Origin: Takakia lepidozioides
Taxonomy: Eukaryota; Streptophyta; Takakiopsida; Takakiales; Takakiaceae
Assembly (NCBI GenBank): GCA_030704615.1
Contig: CM060734.1
Coordinates: 26,722,001-26,786,000, forward strand
Direction: 5' to 3'
Length of the DNA stretch: 64,000 nucleotides
The translations under genes and the position numbers were made by a program. Within the stretch, counting starts at the first letter, position 1. Every line of letters starts with the position of its first letter. Below, in pieces: positions 1 to 11,400 of this stretch. A model generated the notes under the pieces. It saw nothing but the letters and a program-made list of their open reading frames with translations, did no database searches and was not told the DNA's origin.

Positions 1-830
1 GTTTCCATCTTGTGATTGTCCCGACTTTGATGAGCTATCTGTCAAGAAGAAAAACAAACATATCTACCTTGTAAGCACATGTACTTCATGTACAACGTGC
101 ATCTAGGATGCGCCGGGGCTTATGAGATCCACCAACCTTCCCTTAGCCAGTTAGATGTTAGGGCTATGCTAAAGAAGGACCCTAGTTCAACTTCTTAGTG
201 ACACATGAAATGCACAAAAAAAGAACCTCTAACTTGTGCCGTTCATTTTCATGCATGTGACATGTAATTATCTTGTTACTACTTTATTCCAAACATGACA
301 CATAGCATTTGTTAGTACATAAGTTCCTATTTTGGTTAAAATGGAACTTGTGTACCTGTCATACAAGTTTTCAAATTATAGAACTGCTTGGCATTACAAA
401 CAGACATGCAATGTGGTGGTTCCAAACATGACACATATGCATTTGTTAGTACAAAAGTCCATATTTTGGTTAATATGAAACTGTTTTCCTTGAATACAAG
501 TTTGCAAACTATTACTTTGGCCAGGGATCTTGTATTCTCTTCAGTTTAAGGTGGTGCATTAGTTGGAGTTAGTGGTCACATGCATCTTTGACCATTGACT
601 ACTGATTTTGTTAGCTAAGATTTTATTTATTTATTTATCTATATACATATGATGTATCATTTGCATATGCAATAAATACGTCGTATTCTATGTTATATAA
701 CTCCATTGCATACAATCTACAATGTGTGCATACAAATTTGTCACATGCATATATAATAAGGGATTTTGTGCATGCATGCACGCAACCTGTGCATATGGAA
801 TAGCAACCCCCTAAGGTAGGTAGAGGGATC
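1..830. other. AT-rich spacer without a recognisable gene
   Basis: No reading frame of protein-like composition is visible on either strand. The stretch is AT-rich, with short ATGCATGC and CATATG runs near 770-800. It holds one tandem duplication, listed separately. The LINE fragment to the right starts at about 830. Confidence 0.6.
289..545. repeat. Tandem duplication, period about 133 bp
   Basis: The string CCAAACATGACACATA begins at 289 and, nearly unchanged, at 422. Both are followed by GCATTTGTTAGTACA, a TATTTTGGTTAA block and a diverged ACAAGTTT tail. Two units are visible and no further copy was seen. Confidence 0.8.
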
Positions 831-1454
831 GGCTGGGATTATATTATTAGGTGCTCTCCGTAGATGGGTGTTCGTAGCAGGGTTATGATTTCATGGTGGC
901 CTGGATGAATGTTGGCCGCCGGTGATTTGGACGCAAAAGTCCATGCGTGATAGAGATGACGGGGTTGGGGGCCGCGGGTATGATTGTACTGGGGTAGGAT
1001 TTTATTTGGGGTAACTACGTGGCGCGCGGAGAGGGGTACCATGCGGGATTTACTCATTGAGTATTTCAGAGTGGGCGATGGGCGGGAATACGTTGGAAGA
1101 GAGACGGGGTGTATTGAGCTTGGGTGTGCAATTGCAGAAGTTGATCGATTGCGCAAAGTGAGGCTTGCGGCCATCGTAGTGGGAGGGGCATGTCATATCT
1201 TGGTGTAGGTGAGATTGAGGACTGCCTGCCCAGGTACTTTGGAAGTCCCAAAAAGACTGAGTTAAAATAGAAGCTGATAGTTGAAATTGAATAGTGAAAG
1301 AAGAGAGTACAAAATCGCAGTGTAATACAGCGAGGGAGAGAAAGATAGTGAGTAGAATGGAGACCACCCAAGCCACGATGTGGTGGCATGCCCTTTGGAT
1401 TGTGACCTTGGTGCGTGCTGTCTCTGCAGGTTTACGCATTGGTCGTGTTGGCAT
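830..1454 (-). pseudogene. LINE ORF2 N-terminal fragment (copy A)
   Basis: The frame follows directly after the ORF1 remnant to its right. It starts with a short basic stretch, then a hydrophobic segment (IVAWVVSILLTIFLSLAV, about residues 28-45), then Ser/Pro/His-rich sequence. Copy C shows the same plan after its ORF1 at 36514: a basic start, then a hydrophobic segment, then Pro/His/Thr-rich sequence. That parallel is the reason for the call. No endonuclease or RT motif is reached before the sequence changes character near 830, so this is a fragment. Frames are broken: 1454-1050 and 1389-1066 compete. Similarity between the copies is in layout more than in exact residues, so confidence is modest. 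Confidence 0.4.
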
Positions 1455-2710
1455 TCATGAGGTGAGCTTCCGTGGCTTGGACGCTGCTGTTGGATAGTTG
1501 CCTGGACCCCTAGGGAGCCCGAAGCGTGGAAGCGGGTGGGGGGACGGTAACTCAAGTAGGGCCAATGGCGGGCGTGCTCTCGTGTGTGCATTTTTGGCAG
1601 CATTGGCAGCAGCTTGACCTGTGACTTGATTGAGCCTGCATGGGGGAGTGGGTAGTTTCTCAAGCACCTTGTTTGCGAAGAAGAGTGCTAAGTTAGCACC
1701 GAGATTCTTGGTAATAGAGTCTTGGAGTGACAAGAGGTAGGTGTGGTGTTCTTCCTGCTGGGCGGCCATGCTAACGGAAACCCTGGTTTCCATAGCCACT
1801 AGATCCTCTTTGATATCCGTTTTGATGGAGATGGCATGAGCGGCCAGGCATTTGTCAATTTCTGCCATTAGTGTATCGTGTCCCTGCTTTTGATTTGAGT
1901 TGAAGCTGATAGATTGTACAATATCGGCAAGTGCTTGATTGATGTTTGCAACTCTCAGTCGCTCGCAAATTTCCGCAGCTGGTGGTATGTGGTTTGAACT
2001 GGATGTACTTGTCAATTACCTTGATGGGTGGTCGATTGCACCATTGCGTGTAGATGTTGGGGTTCTTGCAGGTGATGAGGGCCAGGCCCGTGTGCTTGGT
2101 CTTCTCAGAGCGGGCAATCTTGCCGAAGTGGATTTGAACAATGTTGTCTTTGCCAAAGATGCCATGGAGTGCAGTTTCTGTGGCTGCCTGGGAGTGTAGC
2201 GGATTGAGGTTTTTAGCTACCAATGTGAGGGCGTCGCGTTCCGCGACGATCTCTTGAGGTGTTACAGTGATGCCCGTCATACTGGTTTTACGTGTTCGGA
2301 GCTGTGGCTTGATGAGTGTATGGTTAACTCTCACCCCCTGTACTAGCATCCACTGCTTAGAGTCTTCGGCTGCCAGATAGATGAAACAGAACTTCGTTTC
2401 TGGGGCTGCCTTGTTGATGTTCAGTATCTCGAACTCGTCGCCATGGAAGTAAGTTTTGGTGATGAGGTGGGTAGTCAGCTTGCTCCCAATTGTACCAAGT
2501 AGGGACTCGCTCGCCATATGGAGAGATAGATGGTCAGCGGGGGTGGACAGCTCAAACGCCTTCTCTACTTTGCCACGCAGTGAGGCACCGGAGGCCATTG
2601 CCATCACAAAAGTCCAATTTGCTTGGAGCAATGCCAAGCCATCGATGGATGGTTTGAGCAGTTCAACTTTGAGAATCCCGTTCCAGTATTTGCTGCCATG
2701 TTTGGTGTAA
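1455..2710 (-). pseudogene. LINE ORF1 protein, C-terminal two thirds (copy A)
   Basis: Reading right to left, the frame runs from YTKHGSKYWNGILKVEL through KVEKAFELS, the TLVAKNL block (matched by TIVAKNL in copies B and C) and the CKNPNIYTQWC block. After a frameshift near 2000 it continues into a helical segment (IDKCLAAHAISIKTDI, LLSLQDSITKNLGANLA). Copies B (plus strand, from 17410) and C (minus, 37866-36501) share these blocks in the same order, so this is a repeated mobile-element protein. It sits directly upstream of an ORF2-like frame, as expected of LINE ORF1, a nucleic-acid-binding chaperone. I see no zinc knuckle; the domain is unnamed. The N-terminal third is missing here: the sequence breaks at about 2710 and resumes in similar form at 15052 (copy D). 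Confidence 0.7.
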
Positions 2711-2711
2711 G

Positions 2712-3611
2712 AGAGAGAGAGATGACTCCTGTCGAGCGGCTTTTACTCACCCATCCCTTCGCTATCCGAGGTGGAAACTCCAAGATAGAAGAGTTGGATA
2801 TCTCTAAGTACTCCTCCCGCTCAGAACAATCAATCATGACCTACAACTAGTGTATCATGGGGTGTTTTCCTATTTGTATTCCTTCTCGCATTCATGCTAG
2901 CAAGTTACCTTACTGTCTATGATTAAGTATCAGATTGCTTCTGCAATCTACCATGTTCCATCTACTCAAGCATTCATTCCACAGCTTCACTCATATCTCT
3001 CTACACCGTGTGAGTATGAAATAGGAATCAGATTTATATCTATCATGTATCAGGCTGAAGCCATGGTGTCTCTATTCTGCCCTACAGTACATCTCTACAG
3101 CTTGCATGTATCAAGCATCATCTCGTCGTATCTCCTCCTCTGTGTAATCTCCATCCCTGTGCTCCAAGATCGTGCTCTCCGCCGTGATGCCCGAAGCGAT
3201 CTTCCAGAAGTGATGTCCAAGAAGTGATCCTCTCCATGTCGCTACTCTGCCTATTCTACCTGCAAGCTATTCTAACCACCTAACTAACTAACTGTCATCC
3301 AAGACAGAACACATGTTCCCTCTGCAGATGTCGTTCCCACACAGTCGTTCCCTATGAACGTTGTGACGGGCTGTGCCAAGCTGTGTCGGGCTGTGACTAA
3401 CTGTGTCACGCTGTGTTAGGCTGTGTCTGATTGGGATAGGCTGGGTCTGACTGTGACAGGCTGTGTCAGGCTGTGACTGTTGACTATGTGAGCCTGTCTG
3501 CCACCCTTAAGGCCTGTGTCTATCAGAGTCTACTACCCGTAGGTCTGCGCAAAATTAAGGGTACCCCACATAACCCGTAAAATTGTCTAAGTCCCAGACA
3601 GCCCTCTAACA
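2712..3611 (-). repeat. Candidate 3' LTR of the minus-strand gypsy element
   Basis: On the minus strand a purine tract (3613-3629) is followed at once by TGTTAG, the usual junction of a polypurine tract with an LTR starting TG. The left edge reads CTCTTACA on the minus strand, which could be the closing CA. The stretch has no long ORF and holds a CTGTG-type minisatellite at 3362-3480. I found no matching 5' LTR in the window, so the assignment rests on the tract and the termini. The left end, an (AG)n run next to ATGACTCC, also resembles the (AG)n-AAGACTCC tail of the LINE at 23478, so the outer limit is uncertain. Confidence 0.4.
3362..3480. repeat. GGCTGTGTC-type minisatellite
   Basis: About ten imperfect copies of a 10-12 base unit (GGCTGTGTC, GGCTGTGAC) follow each other. 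A similar run occurs at 7880-7985, inside the start of the long ORF of the same element. Confidence 0.8.
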
Positions 3612-3612
3612 T

Positions 3613-3629
3613 TATCCCTCCCCTTCTCA
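3613..3629 (-). promoter_or_regulatory. Polypurine tract
   Basis: Read on the minus strand this is GAGAAGGGGAGGGATAA, directly followed by TGTTAG. Such a tract primes plus-strand DNA synthesis in LTR retrotransposons. It lies between the end of the long ORF and the candidate LTR, which is the expected position. Confidence 0.5.
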
Positions 3630-3639
3630 AAAAGCCGTG

Positions 3640-6600
3640 TCATCACGGTTTACTGCTTAGGATCAGCAAACCTTTGTGAACGAGCACCCTTCTGCTGGTG
3701 AGAGTCCCTCAAAGGACTCTGTGTGTGAGCCCGAGCCATGTCTTTGGCTGGTGGGGATGACTGTCGACTAGATGGAGCTGACTGCCCTGCCTTAGATTGA
3801 TATGGAGGCAACTTCTTAGGCATAGGAGATCCCCGTCGTTACTTCTCCGCCATTTGTATCGCATAATCCTCAGCCATGTCAAAATTCCCGTCCACAGAAC
3901 CAGTAGTATCCAAATCATCTTCCCCCCGTTGGCCGTACTGTTTCCTGACCTTCTGTGGCTTCTCAGGAAGCTTAACTGGCATACAGTGTATTCGGGCAAG
4001 ATTAGTGTATGCCCGCAGCTCATCATCTATATAGCTGAGTGGGGTGCCAATGACTTTGGAAAAGTGCAGCCACTTTCTGGCTTCATGCCCTTTGGGAAAG
4101 ATGTGGTCAAGGCCCAAGTTCTCCTTGGCCAAGTTCTCCAGAGCGGAAGTAAACCAAGAACGGAGTTGGGGATCCTTTGGAAGCATGATCCTTACATCAT
4201 ACAGATATGTGTGTGGTGGAACTGGAGGTAACGTCCAATGCTCCCCACTGGAATAAGTCTAAAACCGCATCTGCATTTTCTGCTGCTCAATGTGGTAGCG
4301 TGAAATAAAACAAGCAGCATAATACAGCCCACAACCTATGACCAAACTAGGTACCTCCTTGGTCTTGGTGTAGATGAACCCATGAACTATTTGGAAGGCA
4401 ATTAATTCCTTCAGCATGGTTCCCGCCTCTGACCAGTACCGTGCAAAATGGTAATCTTCAATGGGTCGGTCAGTTGGAAGAACTTTAGTCCGAGTTGCCA
4501 CTGGCAACCAAATGCGCATAATGTGGTAATAGTGTGCCAAAGACTCTGGAGGACTGAATTCTTTCCAAGCCAAATCCATAACAATGGGAATTTGGTTGAA
4601 GGGTAGAATCATAGTTCGATTGTATTCAAGTGTAGCAGGTGTAGTAGGTGGGTTAAAAGAAGCATCACCCCAAACCTCAGATAGTGATTGCTGCAGTGCC
4701 ATGGTATCAACACTGTCTACCTGGTGTGGCTGCTGTGATGTTGTTGCCATAGTCCCTCCTGATGTTGGCAAGTCCTGCACTTCCTGCGCTGAAGATTGAA
4801 AAATCAAAGTCCTTGCCCGCAAGTAAGTAGCCATGAGCTGTTCCTCAGGAACAAAGGCCCTTTTCTCAATGTTGAAGCTCAAGTCATCCACTTGAGTCTA
4901 AAGCCCTTCCACATCCTCCTGCAACTCAGCTATCCGACTATAGACATTGACTATAGTGGTTGTGGCAATGTTGTGCACCCGTGGTCTGAGATCATTCATC
5001 TCGTCTTGAGTGAGCTTCCTTGGTGCTTTCCCCTCCACTAGCCTTTGTATTAACCATTCTTTCAAAAGATGATTATCCACCAAGTCTTGTGTAACACCAC
5101 GGAGATCTTGCTCCTCCTTGAGCCTGTATGTTTCCAACTACTGTTGTAAAGTCTCCATGCATTTTGCATGGGGTTCAACCAGAGCTGCATAGGTAGCTGA
5201 CAGATTATTGGCTTCTTTCCAAGCTCTTTCACTCACAGAAAGTTCATTCTCCCGTACTGTGATTGTTTGCTGCAACTCAAATATGTGCTTGTCTTTTTGG
5301 GCATTGACCTGGTGCAACTGCTGAATTGTATCTTCATTGCAACAGAGAGTATCCTTCATGTCAGCAATGAGTTTCCCCTGTTCCATTACCTTTGTCTCCG
5401 CCGTTATACACCACTCAGCTTGCTTCTTGACCTCCATCGCAGCCATCTCCAGATTAGTCGTTAGTGTGGCACACTGTATGCGAACTCTCTGATTGACTGC
5501 TTCCAATTCTTCATGCAACTTGCCTTCATGCTGAACCTGCATCTGGTATAGCTGCTGCTTATGCATTCATGCAACTTCTCCTGCTTTCGCAAGCTATAGG
5601 GCAGCTTTAGTGTCCTCCAATTCTTGCTGCAACTTGAAGTTGGCCTCTACATCCACCTTGTTTGCACACTCAGTGACAATTCTTGCCTCAAGCTCTTGCT
5701 TGAGCTCCTCCCGCAATGCTGCCAACTGAGTGGAAGGAACATGAGTCTTGAAATAGGTGCCCAACAGGTTGAGAGTCCTGCTTATGGAACTCATAACCAT
5801 GGCCTGCTGTGGGTCTTCATGGAAAACCTGCTGTTGTTCTTCCTAATTCTCCACAGTTTGATGTTTCACAAACCAATCAGGCCATGATCCCACAAGATCT
5901 TGTTCCTGAGCAACCTCATCTTCCACAGTTGCTGTAGTACCCTTGCCCTTTACTCATTCAACCTCTATCACAGTTTTGGGCATAACTTGCACAGCAGGGA
6001 TTTCCTTGGGAAGACTCTGTATCTTTGGTACCATGGGGTCTCCGACCATACCGGAGTTTTCATAGAGAAGATCGCCCTTCTCAATTTCTGCCACTACTTG
6101 CTCTGTAGTGGGGATGTCCAATCCCTCCCTCTCCACAATAAGAGGCTCCGGTGTAACAGCAAATCGAGTCTGAGTTACCACTATGTCAACTTGGTCTGCT
6201 TGTTGTGCTGGCCGCGGTATTGAAGTGACTTCTTCCTCCCTTCGGGCTTCCAGCAATAGCAACTCATTGTGCTGCTGCACCCCATCCTCTGCAGGAGCTA
6301 TGGAAACATCGTTGTGAGGGTTCCTTGTGGCAAGTGGATCCGCCATTACAATTGCCTTCCTCTTATGTCTCTTGGACTGGTGCTGCCTCTCTAATCCTCA
6401 TTTACCTTGTGAAGAGCCTTGCTCCTCAACTGCAGTTGTGGCTGCCTCAAATACCCCCATTACCTTGCGTTCTTGCGCATCAAGCAAGCAAGAATCAAAG
6501 ATAATTTGTGCAATAATTGGGCCAGACACAATGATTGAGGACTTGGCAGCAACAGTCTGTAATCGTTTCATCTCCCAGACTACTGTGCATCAACTCTGCC

Positions 6601-8078
6601 CAAGCTACATCCTCTCATCTCAAGGCTTTCAAAACCTCCTCCGTAAAAGATCTGCTAAGATACTGTTGGTTCTGTTTCATGGCAAACAAAATGTTTAGTA
6701 CTTGACCAATTTCCCTCAACCCTGGATACTCGGCTTTGGTGCAAGTGAATCCCTGGTTCCTGAAAAAACTTTGTTTCTTGGAAAAGATCCCCTACTTGCA
6801 ATCTTGCCCTGTGTTCATCCACACTCACATTACCAAATGATAATTCAAAAAGCTGTTGCAAGTACTGCGGAGTAACTTGTATATCTACGCCCTTCACCTG
6901 GGTAACTCCCGTCTTTGGCTCAAAGTTCTTGATGAACTGGATCATCAAATCCCGATGATGCAAAGACCACTCTTTGCGCAACAATCCCTCCAACCGCAAC
7001 TCCTTCAACAGCTGCACTGCCTATGGTGTGGTGATTGTTTGCCTCTGTAAGATCGTCGTGCTCTTCACTCATAGATCCTCCATTTCTCTAATTTGCTTCA
7101 TCCCGGACAAACAAGAAGGTCTTTTTTGGAATAACTGCAGGAAAGCTTGTATTGCGTATAGCATGAAAGTGTGATTAGCACAGAATGGAACAGGCAAGTG
7201 GGTGTAAGCCTGCTGGGCTTGCAAATAGTGAGTGAGAGAGAAAGTACTTTCGACATGTCCTTCCTTGCGCCACTGCGTAAGAAGTAGAGCTAGTATATAG
7301 TCCGTGATATCCGCCATAGCTACAAAGCTATAGCTTTGTTTGCCCCTCCCGTCGAGACACTGGTTATCCGGAATAACACCTATTCTTCCGCTCATAATCT
7401 TCTTAGTTTCTTGTTCTTGTTTCTTGAATGGAGTCTCTTGCACAAAATTCACATTGCTGATTGGCCGTTGCCTCATTAGGTAACTTCTCATTTTTACCCT
7501 AATCTGTTCACATTCCATCTTGGAATGACCACTAGGACTACATATATGGCAAAGTTCCCCTTTACCTGACGCGTAAAGTGTCCCGTTACCTGTCCTCTTG
7601 ATGCATTAATGGGCTCGTACTAAGTTTTGGCTGATGTACCGGGTAGGTACTTTGACGGCCCTGTTTGTCTTCTTGTGTGATGACGCTCGTTATTGCAGTA
7701 CCTGCAATGTGGAGTGCTTTGCGCCTTAGGCCACGTGTTTGAATTCAAACACTCTCCCGTCTCCTGTTGTCCGCATGGCACATTCTCCGAGTTTGACTTC
7801 CAAACTGTCTTTACACTTACCGGCCACTTTACTGATGTTAACCCGTGTCCACTTGTCACGACCCTTATGGAATGTGCAACCTGTGTGGGCTGTGTCGCCT
7901 GTGTTGGGCTGTGACAGGCTGTGACAGACTGTGGTAGGCTGTGATATGTTGTAATAGACTGTGGTGGGCTATGATGGCTATGTGAACACCTGTGTTCTTT
8001 GCTATGGCCATACACATTCGGCTTTATGACAAGTGCTTCATGCTCCGCTGGTGCTACTGGTGTAGTCTGTGACTGCAT
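3640..8078 (-). pseudogene. Very long ORF of unknown function with CCHC knuckle and coiled coils (copy 1)
   Basis: Reading from 8078 downward: a Gln/Thr/His-rich start; a CX2C segment (PHCRYCNNERHH); a retroviral-type CCHC knuckle near 7510-7550 (CX2CX4HX4C, clear in copy 2); a block around QSYSFVAMADITDY; a VDIQVTPQYLQQLFEL block; an acidic linker; strong heptad-like helices at 5800-4900 (KQELEARI, QLHQVNAQKDKHIFEL); and a globular C-terminus with HYYHIMRIWLP and VIGCGLYYAACFI. It would encode roughly 1,400 residues but is cut by several stops and frameshifts. It lies between integrase (8366 and up) and the polypurine tract, where an accessory ORF would sit. It could instead be the gag of a separate, pol-less element. 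Copy 2 is at 18975-21425. I do not recognise the family. Confidence 0.65.
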
Positions 8079-8079
8079 T

Positions 8080-8365
8080 TAGGTTTCAAGATGCAAATCA
8101 TGCTGCAATGGTCTATCATGGATACCAGTAACCACTGTATCCCTTCAACTTATTGGCATTGACTCTACCAAGCATCTCTTTGTTAATGGTTTGTAACATA
8201 GCTGTGTTGTTATCATACATATATCTTCTGTATGACATAAGGTCTTTTCCATGGTGATTTAAGCTTAGAAGCTTTAATCTTTCATTTCTTCTACAACCAC
8301 AGTACCAAATCACCTGTCTTTAAAGTCTTCAATTTACCTTCATCAAACTGATCCTTCCTCTTCAT
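8080..8365 (-). pseudogene. Degraded end of pol after integrase
   Basis: Downstream of the integrase core the frame continues past a stop with KLKTLKTGDLVLW, which resembles the small C-terminal domain that follows gypsy integrases. It then falls apart through several stops before the next ORF opens at 8078. Confidence 0.45.
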
Positions 8366-9330
8366 CTAAATTCCGGCCATGTTATCTGCTGCATCAGCAT
8401 GTACTTCTTCCACATGATATAGTTCATGTTTCCTTACTTTAATTGAATCCTCCAATTCCATTCTCCTTCCCCATTCAGTTCTCATGGTAGGTAATAAGAA
8501 TTCCATTGGAAGTAAAGCTTCCATGCCATAAACTAATTGGAATGGTGTGTACTTGGTGTTGACCTTATATGAAGTCTTGTATGACCACAAAGCTGTCAAC
8601 AGCTTTATATCCCAGTTTGTCATGTTCACATTGACTATCTTAGCCAAGATAGTGCATAGTATTTTGTTGGTGGCCTAGGTTGTACTCTTCCTGTGCACAA
8701 TCATGAACTCCTTAGTCAACAGTTCAATGGTCTCATTAATGAAATGACTTCCCTGGTCACTGATAAATTCCAGGGGACAGCCAAATCTTGTGATAATGTT
8801 CTCATATAGGAACCTTGCTGTGGACTTAGCTGTGTTGTCTCTCAGAGCCTTAGCTTCCACCCATTTTGTGGTATAATCAGTGGTTGTGATTATATACTTG
8901 TTCTGTGTATTCCTGGCTGGTGGATTGATTGGTCCAACAAAATCCAAACCCCATTTCTGGAATGGTTCAGTAGGCATTGTAGGATGCAAAGCCATCTTCA
9001 CAGATCTTTGCAAGGGTCCTAGCATCTGGCACTCATCACAGCTCTTACAATACTTGTGTACATCTTTAAACAAAGTAGGCCACCAGTAACCTGCAAGTAA
9101 TATTTTTCTACTGGTAGCCTGATCTTCTCCAAAATGGCCTCCAGCCACTCCCTTATGAACTTCTTCCAAAACTTTATTTACCTCATGGTGGTACAAGCAT
9201 CGTTTAAGAACTCCATCAGGTCCTAGCTTATACAATCTTCCTCCTATCATAGTGTATGGTAATGCCTCGATATCTTTTTTTTTTCCTCTGCTCCTTTCCA
9301 TAACTGGGTGGGCACTGCCCATGAGTCAAA
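8366..9330 (-). pseudogene. Gypsy-type integrase
   Basis: The first ORF (9322-8675) shows the zinc-binding start (EVHKGVAGGHFG, then KYCKSCDECQ) and the catalytic core with WGLDFVGPI (first Asp), the TTDYTTKWVEA strand and FISDQGSHF (second Asp). After the Thr-Thr at about 8678 a TAG interrupts. The frame then continues as TNKIL, NWDIKLLTALWSYKTS and TPFQLVYGMEALLP, which matches the end of the gypsy integrase core. The segment that normally holds the catalytic Glu is missing between these pieces, so an internal deletion is likely. Integrase inserts the cDNA into the genome; this copy is dead. Confidence 0.9.
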
Positions 9331-9344
9331 TAATATCTGATTGG

Positions 9345-9945
9345 CTACTGCCAATCCATCCAGTCATCTGCTCCCTGTACTTCTACTGCAAATAAACTTG
9401 CATCAGGCAGTTGATCGTCTACTCCTGTGGCGGGCTCTCCTGTTGAAAGGCGTGACAAGTGATCTGCCACAAGATGCAAACGTCCAGGTTTGTAAACAAC
9501 TTTGAATTCAAACTCATGCAGTATAATCAGCCATCTTGTTATCCTTCCACTTATCAAAAGGCTTGTTCACCAAATAAATCAGAGCTTGATGATCCACATA
9601 GAACATAAACTTCCTTCCCAACAAATAATGCCTGAACTTCTTGACTTAATAATTCATTGCCAAAGTTTCTCTTTTGGTGGTGCTATAGTTCCTTTCAGCA
9701 CTGTTCAACAGTCTGCTAGCATAATACACAGGTGAATCTATGTTTCTTGTGACATTTTGGGCTAACACAGCCCCCAATGCTTCTCCTGAGGCATCACAGT
9801 GTACATGAAATACCATATGCCAATGAGGGTTAATCAGCACAGGTGTAGTTGTTACTGACAATGTAAGTTCCTCAAAGGCCTGTTGATATTCAACTGTCCA
9901 TGCAAACATTGCATCCTTCTTCAAGAGTTTGCTCAATGGTGCTGC
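9345..9945 (-). pseudogene. Gypsy-type RNase H
   Basis: The minus strand reads MFAWTVEYQQAFEELT, the connection typical between RT and RNase H. It is followed by FHVHCDASGEALGAVLAQ (first catalytic Asp), YASRLLNSAERNYSTTKRE (Glu) and, after a stop and frame change near 9645, FMFYVDHQALIYL and VVYKPGRLHLVADHLSRL (last Asp). The order and spacing match Ty3/gypsy RNase H. Frame breaks make it a pseudogene. Confidence 0.88.
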
Positions 9946-9949
9946 CTTT

Positions 9950-10560
9950 TGTGCATATCATCTGACAAACCTTCTGTAATAACTGGTTTGTCCAAGGAAC
10001 CTCATTAGAGCCTTAACATTACTTGGTGGTGGTGAGGCTTTAATTCTGGATTCAGCCCAAGACCTCTCATCCTGCATCTGGCCAAACATAACTCCAACTT
10101 CTGTAAGTGCTCATACTTAGAGCTATACACACTGAAGTCATCTAAGAACGCTTGCATGAAATCATGGAAGATTCACTTATCACTCTCTGAAAAGTTGCTG
10201 GTGCATTACAAAGTCCAAAAGGCATGACTTTGTATACATAAGCACCCCAGTCAGTAATGAAAGCTGTCTTTCCCTGATCATCTTCAGCTACTTGTACTTG
10301 GTTATACCCACTGAAGCCATCCATGAATGAGTACTCATGGCCTGCCACAATGTCCAGTACAGCTTCTGTGAATGACAAAGGAAAGGGATATTTCTTTGTA
10401 CAATCATTCAACTTCTTATAGTTCACACAAACTCTCAGTTTGCCATTATTCTTGGGAACTATCACCATGGGTGCCAAGTTGTATACTCTATTGGGTATAT
10501 TAACTTAGCCTCAGCCAGCTTCTTTATCTCCTCTCTAACCTTCTGTGCACCAGCATCTGA
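9950..10560 (-). pseudogene. Gypsy-type reverse transcriptase, 5' truncated
   Basis: Reading from 10560: VREEIKKLAEAKLIYPI, MVIVPKNNGKLRVCVNYKKLN, FMDGFSGYNQVQVAEDDQ, KVMPFGLCNAPATFQRV. After a frameshift near 10150 comes AFLDDFSVYSSKYEHL, where LDD is the catalytic motif. These are the standard blocks of Ty3/gypsy RT. The frame stops being RT-like at about 10560, where low-complexity DNA begins, so protease and the start of RT are absent and no gag is seen upstream. It continues into RNase H (9945) and integrase (9330) on the same strand. Confidence 0.92.
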
Positions 10561-11279
10561 GCAGCAGCTGCTCAGTCACTCCCCCCCCTACCTTCTTTTA
10601 TATTATTTTTCCCTCATCTCTCCCTCTCTCTCCTTCTGTCCCATCAGGATGTGGAGAGAGAGGGAGTGTTGAGGGAAAAAAAAAAAAAAAAAATGAAGGT
10701 GGGGAGGGGGAGTGACTGAGGCTCCCCCACCTGAAATCTCTCCCTCTCTTTCTCTCTCTCTCCCCTTTTCTCCATGAAATTGAAACTGAAGAACACTTCT
10801 TCTATTGTCCTATATACTATGAGATCTGTGGGGATTCCACTGTCTACTCCATGGAACCCAAACGCTCACTGAAATCTCTCACTATGAAGATCAGAAATGC
10901 ATGGCTGCTTACCTGCAGTTGGGCGCCTCACACAGCAGCTCCTTCACGCTGGCGTTCCGCCACCAGGTCGTGTGGGCGCACTCCCTCGCTCAAACAACCA
11001 AAAAAAATAAAAAAATAAAAAAATAAAAAAATAAAAATGGAGAGAGAGAGCGAGGGAGAGAATGAGGGAGAGAGATAAGGACGAGAGGGAGAGTGAGAGC
11101 TAAGAGGAAGAATGAGAGAGAGAGAAGGAGAGGGATGGCAGCTCCCTCACGCGGCAACTCCTTCACGCTGGCGGTCCCTCCCGCGGCGCTGGCGTTCGGC
11201 TGGCGCTCCACCAGCAAGTCACGGGGCGCGCTCCCCAGCTCGCTCAAACAGCAAAAATAATTAAATAAAAAAGATAGAG

Positions 11280-11351
<72 letters not shown>

Positions 11352-11400
11352 GGGAGAGGGAGAGGAGTGAGAGAGGAGGGTTGCGCGGGTTTTGAACGTC
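10561..11400. repeat. Low-complexity block: pyrimidine tract, (A)n, two GC-rich modules, (AG)n
   Basis: CT-rich and AG-rich tracts alternate with a run of about 20 A at 10677. A GC-rich module with ACTCCTTCACGCTGGCG and CTCGCTCAAACA occurs at 10940-11005 and again, longer, at 11157-11255. Each is followed by an AAAAATAAA run and then (AG)n. 11277-11345 is almost pure GA repeat. No gene is seen. Confidence 0.8.
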
